64,000 bases of DNA, from positions 1,337,698 to 1,401,697 of the forward strand of contig NZ_JARCHV010000001.1 in NCBI RefSeq assembly GCF_028890485.2, written 5' to 3'. Positions 43,345 through 51,654 of this stretch are shown piece by piece (the first letter of the stretch is position 1; each line of letters starts with the position of its first letter). Made by a program: the position numbers and the translations under genes. Source of the DNA: Planococcus sp. SK3692. GTDB taxonomy: Bacteria; Bacillota; Bacilli; Bacillales_A; Planococcaceae. A model generated the notes under the pieces. That model was given only the letters and a program-made list of their open reading frames with translations, made no database searches and was not told the origin of the DNA.

Positions 43345-45062
43345 TCCCGTTTACCTCCTTGCTGCGCTTCAATCATGGACCGGTACGGGCTGAAGCTGTC
43401 CATCAACTGCTCATGCGTGCCAATGGCTTCTACCTTTCCTGCGTCCAAGACGATAATGCGTGATGCGTTGCGGATTGTGTGCAGACGGTGGGCAATCGTA
43501 ATGACGGTGGCTTCTTTAGACAGCTCTTCGATCGCCTGTTGCAACACTTGTTCTGTGTGAAGGTCGAGTCCTGCTGTCGGTTCATCGAAAAACAATAACG
43601 ATGGCTTTTTGAGAAATGCGCGCGCTAACACGAGCCGCTGCTTTTCACCGCCGGACAACCCACGCCCTGCTTCACCAATCATCGTATCGAAGCCTAAAGG
43701 AAGCGATTCAATCAATTCCAAGATGCCTGCTTTCTGCGCAGCTTCAATCAGTTGTTCTTTCGCCACGGACCGCTTCGCCCCGAGTTCGATATTTTCTTTA
43801 ATGGTTCCTGCAAATAAATAAGGGTCTTGCGTAATATAGCTCACTTGCCCGAACCATTCGTCTTCATTCACTTGTTCTTGCGGCAGGCCATTGATCAGCA
43901 ACCGTCCGCTCGCTGCCGGCAATAACCCTGCTACAACATTCAGCAAGGTGCTTTTTCCAGAGCCGCTCGCTCCGACCAGTGCGGTGGACGTGCCCGCTTC
44001 AAATTTGAAACTCGCCGGCTCAAGTTGAAATCCGTCTCCGTACTGAAAGCTCACTTGCTCCAAAGCCAACTCGACCGGTGCATCGACTGAGAATTTCCCC
44101 CATGCGACCGGCTGATGGCTTTTCGCCAATTCTTCTGTCAACAGCTCAGCAGAAGCCGCACTGCCTCTCGCCGTGTGAAAAGCGCTGCCGAATTCTTTCA
44201 ACAGATTAAAGAAATCCGGTACAAGCAACAGGACAAGAAACGCCGGAAAAAATGTGATGCTGTCGAAGACGACGAGCCGCAAACCAATTTCAAGTGCCAC
44301 AATCCCGATGCTCAGCATGGAAATGTATTCAAGCGTTAACGAAGACAGAAAAGCTGATTTCAAAACGTCCATCGTCGAATCGCGGAACTTCAAGCTATTG
44401 TCGCGGATCGTGTCGCTCTGCCGCTTCGCCTGGCCGAATAAGCGCAAAGTCGTCAATCCTTGGAGCACATCGAGGAATGCGCCTGAAAAACCGGCCAATT
44501 GCTCAACTTTTTCATCCGCTTTTTGTTTCGTACGTTTACCGACAATCGCCATGAACAAAGGAATGAACGGTGCCGTGATCAAGATGATCAGACCCGTCGT
44601 CCAGTTCAGGTAAAAAACTACCCCGAGCAGCATTAACGGAATCGTATAACTTTGGATCATCTGTGGAATATATTTGCTGAAATAACCATCGGTGTTATCG
44701 ACTGCTTCGAGCAGCAAGCCGACCTTACGCCCCGACTGCCCGGCAATCGACCCTTGCAGCGGATTCTCCTTATACGAAGCGATCAATTCCTGCCGCAAAC
44801 GGCGCCTTGCTTCTATAGACAATGTGACACCGAGCCGGCCGATCGCATAGCTTGCACCAGCCCGCAGCAAAATGACCGCCAGCAACGCAGCCAATATAGG
44901 CAGCACTTCTTCAAAAGAGGCAGATTTCATAAATACAGAATCAGCTACCCATACAAAAAACAAAGCCTGCCCGATCATCGCTAGACCCTTTGCCAGTGAG
45001 GCTAGAAACAACAATCGTATGCGATTGTTCTGGCTGTAGGCCATTTGTTTCAAACTTCCCAT
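43332..45062 (-). CDS. cydD: ABC exporter subunit CydD
   Basis: A 576-residue half-transporter with six helices, then Walker A GASGSGKST near residue 375, signature LSGGEKQRLVLA, Walker B LLFFDEPTAGLDL and H-loop IAHRLHTI. The early GLAMIGQALFFVWVADSVF and KGLAMI parts match CydD. ATG at 45062 follows AGAAAGGG by eight bases; two earlier in-frame ATGs are less well placed. It is first of the cydDC pair. Confidence 0.9.
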   Translation of the reverse strand: MGSLKQMAYSQNNRIRLLFLASLAKGLAMIGQALFFVWVADSVFMKSASFEEVLPILAALLAVILLRAGASYAIGRLGVTLSIEARRRLRQELIASYKENPLQGSIAGQSGRKVGLLLEAVDNTDGYFSKYIPQMIQSYTIPLMLLGVVFYLNWTTGLIILITAPFIPLFMAIVGKRTKQKADEKVEQLAGFSGAFLDVLQGLTTLRLFGQAKRQSDTIRDNSLKFRDSTMDVLKSAFLSSLTLEYISMLSIGIVALEIGLRLVVFDSITFFPAFLVLLLVPDFFNLLKEFGSAFHTARGSAASAELLTEELAKSHQPVAWGKFSVDAPVELALEQVSFQYGDGFQLEPASFKFEAGTSTALVGASGSGKSTLLNVVAGLLPAASGRLLINGLPQEQVNEDEWFGQVSYITQDPYLFAGTIKENIELGAKRSVAKEQLIEAAQKAGILELIESLPLGFDTMIGEAGRGLSGGEKQRLVLARAFLKKPSLLFFDEPTAGLDLHTEQVLQQAIEELSKEATVITIAHRLHTIRNASRIIVLDAGKVEAIGTHEQLMDSFSPYRSMIEAQQGGKREWVN

Positions 45063-45184
45063 TTCCATCGCCCTTTCTTTCACTTACCCCTATTATAAAG
45101 GAGCATCAAAGAGATTCCTTTGAGGACGCCCACTCTAAGAGCCATTTCCCGGGAAATTGTTACAAAACGGTTCACATTTCATAA

Positions 45185-45215
45185 AGAAAAGCCACGCAGC
45201 AAAGCTGCGCGGCTG
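45185..45215 (-). terminator. Terminator after the 51-residue gene
   Basis: The minus-strand stem AGCCGCGCAGC/GCTGCGTGGCT with a short loop and TTTTC tail separates the small gene from cydD. Confidence 0.8.
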
Positions 45216-45241
45216 GAATATCGGGTATTCGCTTTTAAATC

Positions 45242-45397
45242 TTACTTTTTACGAGAGGCAGGAAAAACAATGGCCTGTAACCACAAAGCATCGTCTTGGA
45301 TCTTCCTCTTTAAAGGAGTGTCCATGCACTTTTTATACTCTGTCGCCAATTTCTTTAATTCATATTCAAAAACTACCTCTTCCTCTTTCGTGATCAT
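45242..45397 (-). CDS. Small hypothetical protein (51 residues)
   Basis: I do not recognise a family. The product is charged and helical: it starts MITKEEEVVFEYELKKLATE, continues with KCMDTPLKRKI and ends ASRKK. ATG at 45397 is preceded by AAAGGTG, and a terminator follows the stop, which supports a real gene despite its length. The frame is open ten codons upstream to a GTG. Its neighbours (cydD, a ZIP-like gene) give no clear role. Confidence 0.6.
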   Translation of the reverse strand: MITKEEEVVFEYELKKLATEYKKCMDTPLKRKIQDDALWLQAIVFPASRKK

Positions 45398-45516
45398 GGC
45401 ATAAACATCACCTTTCGACACTAGCACGAGGATTGCGCACGTGATTCATTACCTAATACTTTACCCGAAAATTCAAAAGATATTCCCTTTTTTTATAAAT
45501 AGCGTCATTTTTTTAT

Positions 45517-46239
45517 TCAAACGAACAATAGTAATGCTGAGTACACGGACAGCCCTATTACAAAAGCACCTAAACTGCTTTCACGCTCTTCAGGCAGTTC
45601 TTCTTTTAGCACGTTTAAAATGACACCACCGGCAATCAAAGCCATGAGAAACGCAATGATCAATTCATGCACTTCGGTTATCCAGCCAACGCCCCAACCA
45701 GCCAAGATAGCAGCTGCGAGAAGCCATCTGCCGTACCGGTCATATTCACCTTTGTGCGCTTCCCGAAGCCCCTTGTCGTTGGTGATGAAATGGACGCCGA
45801 GCGCAATGAAAAACAAGGCCATCCCGACCACGCCTTCATACTCTTCGCGCATCATCAAATAGCCTATAATCCCGTTGTACATGGCGAAAGAGCCAATGTG
45901 AATCCAGAAGACACCTGAAGAAGACTTGCCTTCTGAAGCCCTACGTTTCGAATTTTTCACCATTTGCTCCAAGCCATAAAAAACGACCAGCCCGGCCATC
46001 GCGGCTAAGTAAATATGATTGCTTAGGAAACCTTCCCCTGGGCCGCCGAACTCTTCGTGGACTTCTTCTTGGAATTCGCCTAATTCAGGCAATAAGTGCA
46101 AAAATACGTATGCGACGGATATGCCGCCTGCAATCGATAAGAACCGGCTGCGCGGCACCGACTTCAGGAAATTCATGTTTTTTGAAAATAAGTGGATGAC
46201 GACGAATCCCATGACGAACAGCAAACTAAGCCACTCCAA
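45517..46239 (-). CDS. Divergent ZIP-like membrane protein
   Basis: A 240-residue protein with seven or eight hydrophobic segments. The N-terminal AGGISVAYVFLHLLPELGEF (about residues 37-56) and the C-terminal MALIAGGVILNVLKEELPE resemble helices 2 and 7 of ZIP metal transporters, but the central HNxPEG metal site is absent; WIHIGSFAMYNGIIG and VHFITND take its place. It starts with TTG behind AGGAGGGG. It could be a degenerate ZIP transporter or a relative with another cargo. Confidence 0.65.
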   Translation of the reverse strand: MEWLSLLFVMGFVVIHLFSKNMNFLKSVPRSRFLSIAGGISVAYVFLHLLPELGEFQEEVHEEFGGPGEGFLSNHIYLAAMAGLVVFYGLEQMVKNSKRRASEGKSSSGVFWIHIGSFAMYNGIIGYLMMREEYEGVVGMALFFIALGVHFITNDKGLREAHKGEYDRYGRWLLAAAILAGWGVGWITEVHELIIAFLMALIAGGVILNVLKEELPEERESSLGAFVIGLSVYSALLLFV

Positions 46240-46255
46240 ACTACCCCTCCTCGAC

Positions 46256-46289
46256 TAAAAAAGCAGACGGGCGCATTCGCCCGTCTGCC
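46256..46289 (-). terminator. Terminator of wrbA
   Basis: The stem GCAGACGGGCG/CGCCCGTCTGC with AATG loop is followed by six T on the minus strand. Confidence 0.9.
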
Positions 46290-46320
46290 AGCATTCGCCT
46301 TTTCGGCGTGTAGTTTTTAG

Positions 46321-46935
46321 TTACCCGTTCAAGCCGTTTTTAACCCATCCTGCAACTTGAACCGTGCGTTTCGCTTGATGTGCCACTGCGTCTTTTACGT
46401 CTTCTGCCATATTGCCATCCTGGTCAACTGTGACGCTTGTTCCGTAAGGGTTGCCGCCTGCTTTAAACAGCACTTCATCTGTGTAGCCAGGTGCTGCAAT
46501 GATTGCGCCCCAATGGTGCATCGTTGTGTAGACTGCAAGTACGGTCGCTTCTTGTCCACCATGAGAATTTTGCGCAGAAGACATGGCGCTTACCACTTTG
46601 TTGGCCAATTTGCCTTGTGCCCATAAGCCGCCGGTCGTATCAAAGAACTGCTGGACTTGCGAAGACACATGGCCAAAACGTGTCGGCACGCTGAAGATAA
46701 TAGCGTCCGCCCATTCAAGTAAATCATTGTCCGCTTCCGGCACATCCTGCGTCGCTTCGTAATGCTCTTTCCAAGCCGGGTTCGATTCAATCGCCCCCAT
46801 CGGCGCATTCTCTTTCACTTTCGCTACTTTCACTTGTGCTCCTGATTCTTTTGCAGCCTCTTCTGCCCATTGCGCCATCTGATAATTGGTTCCTGTCGAG
46901 CTGTAATAAATGATCGCTAAGTTTACATTGCTCAT
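46321..46935 (-). CDS. wrbA: NAD(P)H:quinone oxidoreductase, WrbA type
   Basis: A 204-residue flavodoxin-like protein that reduces quinones by two electrons and so avoids semiquinones. IIYYSSTGTNYQMA (residues 8-21) is the FMN phosphate loop; FSVPTRFGHVSSQVQQFFD near 82 and SSAQNSHGGQEATVL near 118 are WrbA hallmarks. AAAGGAGAGG precedes the ATG, and a strong terminator follows. It fits with the azoreductase and PfpI genes at the other end as redox defence. Confidence 0.93.
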   Translation of the reverse strand: MSNVNLAIIYYSSTGTNYQMAQWAEEAAKESGAQVKVAKVKENAPMGAIESNPAWKEHYEATQDVPEADNDLLEWADAIIFSVPTRFGHVSSQVQQFFDTTGGLWAQGKLANKVVSAMSSAQNSHGGQEATVLAVYTTMHHWGAIIAAPGYTDEVLFKAGGNPYGTSVTVDQDGNMAEDVKDAVAHQAKRTVQVAGWVKNGLNG

Positions 46936-47098
46936 GTCATAACCTCTCCTTTATCGATTTGCTCGTGGTTCGCACAAATTATCCTATATTCAAGATAACT
47001 TCTTTTACTTGTGTGCCCCAATTGGAGAAACATTAAACTTTCTTTTCTGAATATCTTCAATTATTTACAAATTAACAGTTGAAGGTCCCGTCCAACAG

Positions 47099-47128
47099 AA
47101 AACCAGATGAAAGCGTTCCTCCATCTGG
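47099..47128 (-). terminator. Terminator of the acyl-CoA synthetase gene
   Basis: CCAGATG pairs with CATCTGG around a 12-base loop and is followed by TTTTCTG on the minus strand, 12 bases after the stop codon. Confidence 0.7.
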
Positions 47129-47139
47129 CCATGCTTCTG

Positions 47140-48780
47140 TTATTTGACGTTCTCAGCAATTTCTTCCGACATTTCGCGCAGCTTGAACTTCTGAATCTTT
47201 CCGGAAGCAGTCATCGGGTATTCATCAATGAATTCAATATAGCGCGGAATTTTATGGTGGGCGATTTTCCCTTTGCAATATGTACGCAGTTTATCCGCAT
47301 CAAGGGTTTCGCCACCTTTCAAGATGACCCAGGCCATCAATTCTTCGCCGTATTTCGGATCCGGTACGCCGACGACCTGGACGTCTTGTACGGACGGATG
47401 CTGGTACAAGAATTCCTCAATTTCACGCGGGTAAATATTTTCCCCTCCGCGGATGACCATGTCTTTGATGCGGCCGGTGATGGAAATATAGCCATCTTCG
47501 TCTTCTACTGCGATGTCACCAGTATGCAGCCAGCCTTCCGGATCTATGGCTTCTTTCGTCGCTTCTTCGTTTTTGTAATAGCCTTTCATGATCAAATAGC
47601 CGCGAGTGCACAATTCGCCCGGCATGCCTTTTACTACTTGTTCGCCAGTCACCGGGTCGATGATTTTTACTTCGACGTCGTCATGTGGCTTGCCGACCGT
47701 CGCGACGCGTTTTTCGATCGCATCGTCTTTTCCGGTTTGGGTGATGACCGGCGATGATTCCGTTTGCCCGTAAGCGATGGTGATTTCACTTGCACCCATA
47801 TCGCTGATGACTTTTTTCATCACTTCGATCGGGCACGTTGAACCGGCCATGATGCCGGTACGCAATGTCGATGTATCGAACGAGTCGAATTCGGGATGGT
47901 TGAGTTCCGCGATGAACATCGTCGGCACGCCGTGAAGCGCCGTGCATTTCTCATCTTGCACCATTTGCAATACGTGCTTCGGTTCGAACTGCTCCGCGAT
48001 GACCATCGTCGTGCCATGTGTTACCGCCGCCAAAGTTCCGAGCACACAGCCGAAGCAATGAAAAAACGGGACCGGGATGCACAGTCGATCGGTTTCATCC
48101 AAATTCATCATATCGCCGACGAGGCGCCCGTTATTGACGACGTTGCGATGCGTCAACATGACGCCTTTCGGGAAACCAGTCGTCCCGGACGTGTATTGGA
48201 TATTGATGACTTCATCCGGCTCCATCGATCGGAAGCGCCGTTCCAGCTGCTCATCTGTCACCTTTTCTGCGAATGCTTCGAACTCGCCCCATGTATAGAT
48301 GCCGGGGTAGCTGTTCTCGCTCATGACGATGACGCGCTTCAGATGCGGCAGTTTGGGTGAATCGAGCTGCCCTTTTTCTGATCCGGCCAGTTCCGGGCAC
48401 ACTTGATTCAGTACGTCGATATAATTGGTGCCTTTAAATTCTTCCCCCAAAATCAAGGTCGTTGAATCCGATTGCTTCAATAGGTACTCCAGTTCGTTCG
48501 CCTGGTAGCTCGTGTTAACGGTGACCAACACGCCGCCCATCTTGCCTGTGGCGTATTGGCTCAGTAACCACTCGCGTTTATTGTCGGACCAGATCGCGAT
48601 ATGCTCGCCTTTTTCGATGCCGAGCCCCATGAATGCTTTCGCCAGTGCATCGGTTTCTTGGTCAAATTCGGCATAGGTTTTGCGGATACCTTTTTCCGGA
48701 TAGACGTATGCTTCTGTCTCTGGAAACTGTTTTGCCTGCTCCCGTACAATTTCCCCCACTGTTTGATCGAGAATTGCCAT
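47140..48780 (-). CDS. Acyl-CoA synthetase (AMP-forming), YngI-like
   Basis: A 546-residue ANL-superfamily ligase. P-loop YTSGTTGFPKGVMLTHRN near residue 195-212, YGQTESSP near 338, GWLHTGDIAVEDEDGY and GRIKDMVIRGGENIYPREIE near 430-445, and the catalytic Lys in TASGKIQKFKLRE at the C-terminus are all intact. It activates medium or branched fatty acids to CoA esters. A perfect cre site lies 18-31 bases before the start, so glucose should repress it through CcpA. It should feed acyl-CoA to the thiolase operon at 12.6-16.7 kb. Confidence 0.9.
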   Translation of the reverse strand: MAILDQTVGEIVREQAKQFPETEAYVYPEKGIRKTYAEFDQETDALAKAFMGLGIEKGEHIAIWSDNKREWLLSQYATGKMGGVLVTVNTSYQANELEYLLKQSDSTTLILGEEFKGTNYIDVLNQVCPELAGSEKGQLDSPKLPHLKRVIVMSENSYPGIYTWGEFEAFAEKVTDEQLERRFRSMEPDEVINIQYTSGTTGFPKGVMLTHRNVVNNGRLVGDMMNLDETDRLCIPVPFFHCFGCVLGTLAAVTHGTTMVIAEQFEPKHVLQMVQDEKCTALHGVPTMFIAELNHPEFDSFDTSTLRTGIMAGSTCPIEVMKKVISDMGASEITIAYGQTESSPVITQTGKDDAIEKRVATVGKPHDDVEVKIIDPVTGEQVVKGMPGELCTRGYLIMKGYYKNEEATKEAIDPEGWLHTGDIAVEDEDGYISITGRIKDMVIRGGENIYPREIEEFLYQHPSVQDVQVVGVPDPKYGEELMAWVILKGGETLDADKLRTYCKGKIAHHKIPRYIEFIDEYPMTASGKIQKFKLREMSEEIAENVK

Positions 48781-48797
48781 TTCCTTATCCCCCTTGT

Positions 48798-48811
48798 TGA
48801 AAACGTTTCCA
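48798..48811. promoter_or_regulatory. CcpA cre site
   Basis: TGAAAACGTTTCCA fits TGNAANCGNWWNCA at every fixed position. It lies directly upstream of the acyl-CoA synthetase ribosome binding site, suited to roadblock or start-site repression. Confidence 0.78.
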
Positions 48812-48929
48812 CTTCGCTATTATCGCAAAATTCCAAATAAAAGGAAAGCGCCTTTTCCAGCTCGTGAAGTCGCCCCCGTCTCTCAGCCGTGCTAAAATGA
48901 GGCTATCATAAAGACGGAAGGGATTTTCC

Positions 48930-50087
48930 ATGGAACTCCAAACTATGCACGCCCAACTTGAAGAAAAACTGCAAAGCCACGCACTCGTTACTGCCACCAT
49001 CAGCCAGCCGCGCCAGAAATCAAATGACTTGAAACGCATCAAACTCAAACCGGTCGAACTGAAAGAAGGCTACCGCATCCAGTTCGAATATCAATATGAA
49101 CAGATCTTGAAACACCAAAACCTGACAATTGATCAGGCAGCTGTTGAGCTCGAACAATTATTCAGCGATTTCCGCCAAGGCTTGTTCCAGTTTACCGACG
49201 AAAAAGTACAGATCCAATTGAGCAAAAAATTCAAAGTTAGCTACAAATCCGAAGCCGAAGTTCGCGCTGCCGCCGATTTGTCGCATAACCGAAAGAAAGA
49301 TTATTTGCTTCAAGACGGGATTCCTTATCCATTCCTTGTGCGCCTCGGCGTCCAATCGCCGGATGGCAAAGTCAAAAAACAGAAATACGATAAATTCCGC
49401 CAGATCAATCGCTTCATCGAATTCATCGACGATGCACTCGAACATTTACCGAAAGATCGCCCGATCCGCATACTCGATTTCGGCTCTGGCAAGTCTTATC
49501 TAACCTTCGCGCTGTATCATTATTTGCGCGTCGAAAAGGGCCTCGATTTGCACGTTACCGGCCTCGACCTGAAAAAAAGCGTCATCGAGGAATGCCAAAA
49601 CATTGCACGCGACCTCGACTATCAGCAGCTCGAATTCCTTGTTGGCGACATCAACGATTACGACCAAGATACCGCCGTCGATATGGTTGTCACGTTGCAC
49701 GCGTGTGACGTGGCGACAGATATGGCGCTTGCCCGTGCTGTTAAATGGAATGCAGGCGTCATTTTGAGTGTGCCGTGCTGCCAACACGAACTCAATAGCC
49801 AAATCCAGTCATCGCCGCTTGATATCATGCTGCAGCACGGTTTGATCAAAGAACGCTTCAGCGCACTCGCGACCGATTCGATCCGCGCGGAACTGCTATC
49901 ATTGGTCGGCTATGAAACCCAATTGATGGAGTTTATCGATATGGAGCACACGCCAAAAAACATTCTGATCCGTGCCTACCGCACGAATAAAAAACCGGCA
50001 GCAGGGCAATTGGAACGCTACCGGGAATTCACCAAACTGTTGAACGCCAGACCGTTTCTTGAAAACGAATTGAAGGAGCTCCTATGA
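48930..50087 (+). CDS. Class I SAM-dependent methyltransferase
   Basis: A 385-residue protein. An N-terminal part of about 160 residues with no known motif is followed by a Rossmann methyltransferase: motif I RILDFGSGKSYLTFALYHYL (near residue 180), the acidic end VTGLDLKKSVIEEC, VGDIND and VVTLHACDVATD. The LHACDVATDMAL and CCQHEL features match the Methyltransf_32/RNA-methylase-like group, where the CCQHE motif is conserved. The substrate is not known; RNA is a reasonable guess. It overlaps the next gene by ATGA. Confidence 0.82.
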   Translation: MELQTMHAQLEEKLQSHALVTATISQPRQKSNDLKRIKLKPVELKEGYRIQFEYQYEQILKHQNLTIDQAAVELEQLFSDFRQGLFQFTDEKVQIQLSKKFKVSYKSEAEVRAAADLSHNRKKDYLLQDGIPYPFLVRLGVQSPDGKVKKQKYDKFRQINRFIEFIDDALEHLPKDRPIRILDFGSGKSYLTFALYHYLRVEKGLDLHVTGLDLKKSVIEECQNIARDLDYQQLEFLVGDINDYDQDTAVDMVVTLHACDVATDMALARAVKWNAGVILSVPCCQHELNSQIQSSPLDIMLQHGLIKERFSALATDSIRAELLSLVGYETQLMEFIDMEHTPKNILIRAYRTNKKPAAGQLERYREFTKLLNARPFLENELKELL

Positions 50088-50338
50088 AACGAAAAAATTT
50101 AGTCAGCGGCATGATTCTTGCTTTTTCAGTCATCCTCATCCGCTTTATCGACGTGCGCGTCTACGATATGCCGCTCATTTTGACTTTGGCATTGTTGATG
50201 GTGCTGATTTACGGAGGCATCCGCCTCGTCGAACGCTTCCCGGCACTTGATGAACCCGTCAGCAAAAAGGTGTCCTATATCACCAACACCTTGGTCATCG
50301 TCACCATCTTCCTGGCATTCTTCGTGCTGGGCCTTTAG
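50084..50338 (+). CDS. Small membrane protein (84 residues)
   Basis: I do not recognise a family. The chain has three hydrophobic segments (about residues 8-25, 28-48 and 64-83) and a short Lys-rich start. The ATGA overlap with the methyltransferase and the terminator behind it support a real, coupled gene. Confidence 0.72.
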   Translation: MKRKNLVSGMILAFSVILIRFIDVRVYDMPLILTLALLMVLIYGGIRLVERFPALDEPVSKKVSYITNTLVIVTIFLAFFVLGL

Positions 50339-50353
50339 CTTTTTGATACGCGT

Positions 50354-50391
50354 GGAAGAAATCAATGCTCAGCATTGGTTCCTTTTTTTGT
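50354..50391 (+). terminator. Terminator after the methyltransferase operon
   Basis: AATCAATG pairs with CATTGGTT around a short loop and is followed by CCTTTTTTTG. Confidence 0.7.
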
Positions 50392-50402
50392 TTTAGTAGT
50401 GA

Positions 50403-50670
50403 GAGAATCGCTTCCCGGTTTGAATACGTATGAAGATAGCTAGGGTTTGCCTGTCGAAGTGTTTCTACATACGATTCGGGTTTCTTGTTGGTAGTCACCG
50501 CCGTGCTTTGGGTAGGCCTCTTGCAATAAGACAGAAAGGACATCTGTCTTATTGCGTCGGCTCACCCTTGGCGCTCGGCGGCTTAGAGATTTCGTTGTAT
50601 GATACTGTTCAAATTGATCTGCTTCTATATCTTGTTACCGGCTAGCGGGGGAATCACTTCCCAGGAGGCA
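50403..50670. repeat. Single diverged copy of the 218-base hairpin element
   Basis: The copy shows the same blocks in the same order as the array at 29.9 kb: GAGAATCGCTTC, GTCACCGCCGTGCTTTGGGTAGGCC (partly), the apical hairpin, GTCGGCTCACCCTTGGCGC, GATCTGCTTCT and ACCGGCTAGCGGGGGAATC-like sequence. The hairpin (50499-50582) is better paired here: CCGCCG with CGGCGG, GGGT with ACCC, GCC with GGC and a perfect 13-pair apical stem GCAATAAGACAGA/TCTGTCTTATTGC with a seven-base loop. No gene lies here. Confidence 0.85.
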
Positions 50671-51047
50671 GCAAGTGAGACATAGATCCTTATTGATGGA
50701 TTCAAACGGCCAATTGTAGCTCCTCTATCCAAGGAGACAAAAACTATCAGGCCTGACACACTTCCACCATCTATATTGAATAAATCGAAGAGATTATCCA
50801 CCACTTTAAAACTAGAGACGAAGTGGAAGGGGCCGACTCCGGGAGGATTAGCGAGACAATTGAGACCCTGCAGGAGCGTAGCGACGAAGCGGCTCAATGC
50901 GAGCCCTCCGGAAAGCGTGCCCCTGGAACGCAGTAGAAAAGCAGAAGCTTTTCCGCTCCCCTCTTTGTACTTCATTCTTTCTACATCACCCAATTGACTC
51001 GAATCTTGTCCCATCGCGCAGTTATAATCGCCAACTATTTTTCACAC
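50671..51047. other. Gene-free region with a G+C-rich interspersed element
   Basis: No gene is supported between the hairpin element and the terminator at 51048. The stretch 50818-50935 reads GGGGCCGACTCCGGGAGGA, then CTGCAGGAGCGTAGCGACGA, then GAGCCCTCCGGAAAGCGTGC and CCCTGGAACGCAG. From memory, similar sequences recur in intergenic regions of many Bacillaceae. AAGCAGAAGCTTTTC follows as a small palindrome (about 50938-50953). Confidence 0.6.
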
Positions 51048-51081
51048 AAAAAGCCGCTTCTTTTTTTCAAGAAGTGGCTTT
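51048..51081 (-). terminator. Terminator of the 139-residue gene
   Basis: The stem AAAGCCACTTCTT/AAGAAGCGGCTTT with one wobble is followed by T on the minus strand. Confidence 0.8.
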
Positions 51082-51088
51082 CAACTAT

Positions 51089-51508
51089 TCAAGGCGTGTT
51101 GTCGTTCGGCTTTTCATCCGCCTGTTCTTTGACGACCGACTCAATATAGCCCTTCACCGGATCCAGCGTCAGTTCCAGGTGGCTGGTTTCCAGATGCTTC
51201 GCCAAATAATCGAGCTGGTGGTCTTCTACCGCGTCCGATTGGAGATTGAGGACATCATTGATATAGAGCATGCCTTCATTTGTCGCCATCGGGGAATCGA
51301 CGCCGTCTTGGTTTCTTTCCTCGACCGTCTCCAAACCATGGATCAAGCCTTGTTCTTTCAATTCGTCCATCGCCTTTTTATACTGCTCTACCCCGATGCC
51401 TTGCGATAAGCGGCGGTCGAGCTCTTGAATTTCCTCCAAAGATGCGCCTTTGTAATACTGTGCGTAATACGCCATGAGCACTTGTTCTTTTTCCTGCAAT
51501 TCATTCAT
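51089..51508 (-). CDS. Hypothetical protein (139 residues), acidic and helical
   Basis: I do not recognise a family. The first 75 residues (KEQVLMAYYAQYYKGASLEE, LDRRLSQGIGVEQYKKAMDELKEQGLI; parts shown) have the look of a winged-helix or helical bundle seen in small Bacillales proteins; the second half is YLAKHLETSHLELTLDPVKG and a charged, disordered tail. A ribosome binding site (GGAGGG, rather far) and a terminator support expression. It is divergent from the ABC exporter genes. Confidence 0.68.
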   Translation of the reverse strand: MNELQEKEQVLMAYYAQYYKGASLEEIQELDRRLSQGIGVEQYKKAMDELKEQGLIHGLETVEERNQDGVDSPMATNEGMLYINDVLNLQSDAVEDHQLDYLAKHLETSHLELTLDPVKGYIESVVKEQADEKPNDNTP

Positions 51509-51654
51509 AAAGCCAAACCCTCCATATATTCGTTGTTAATTGGTTTATTCCCGTTGAGGCGATAGTTAAGCCTGCCAGATTTCCAAAAAACTGAAACTTT
51601 CTGGGAAATGAATCGTTAGTACTGAAGGAAGCAAAACGGAAAGAGGTGGCTCAT

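Noticed and set aside
45158-45178. Rex-like box upstream of cydD (TGTGAA-type arms)
   Set aside because: Only one arm fits TTGTGAA...TTCACAA; the second reads TGTAACA, and the site lies about 95 bases from the start, so support is too weak.
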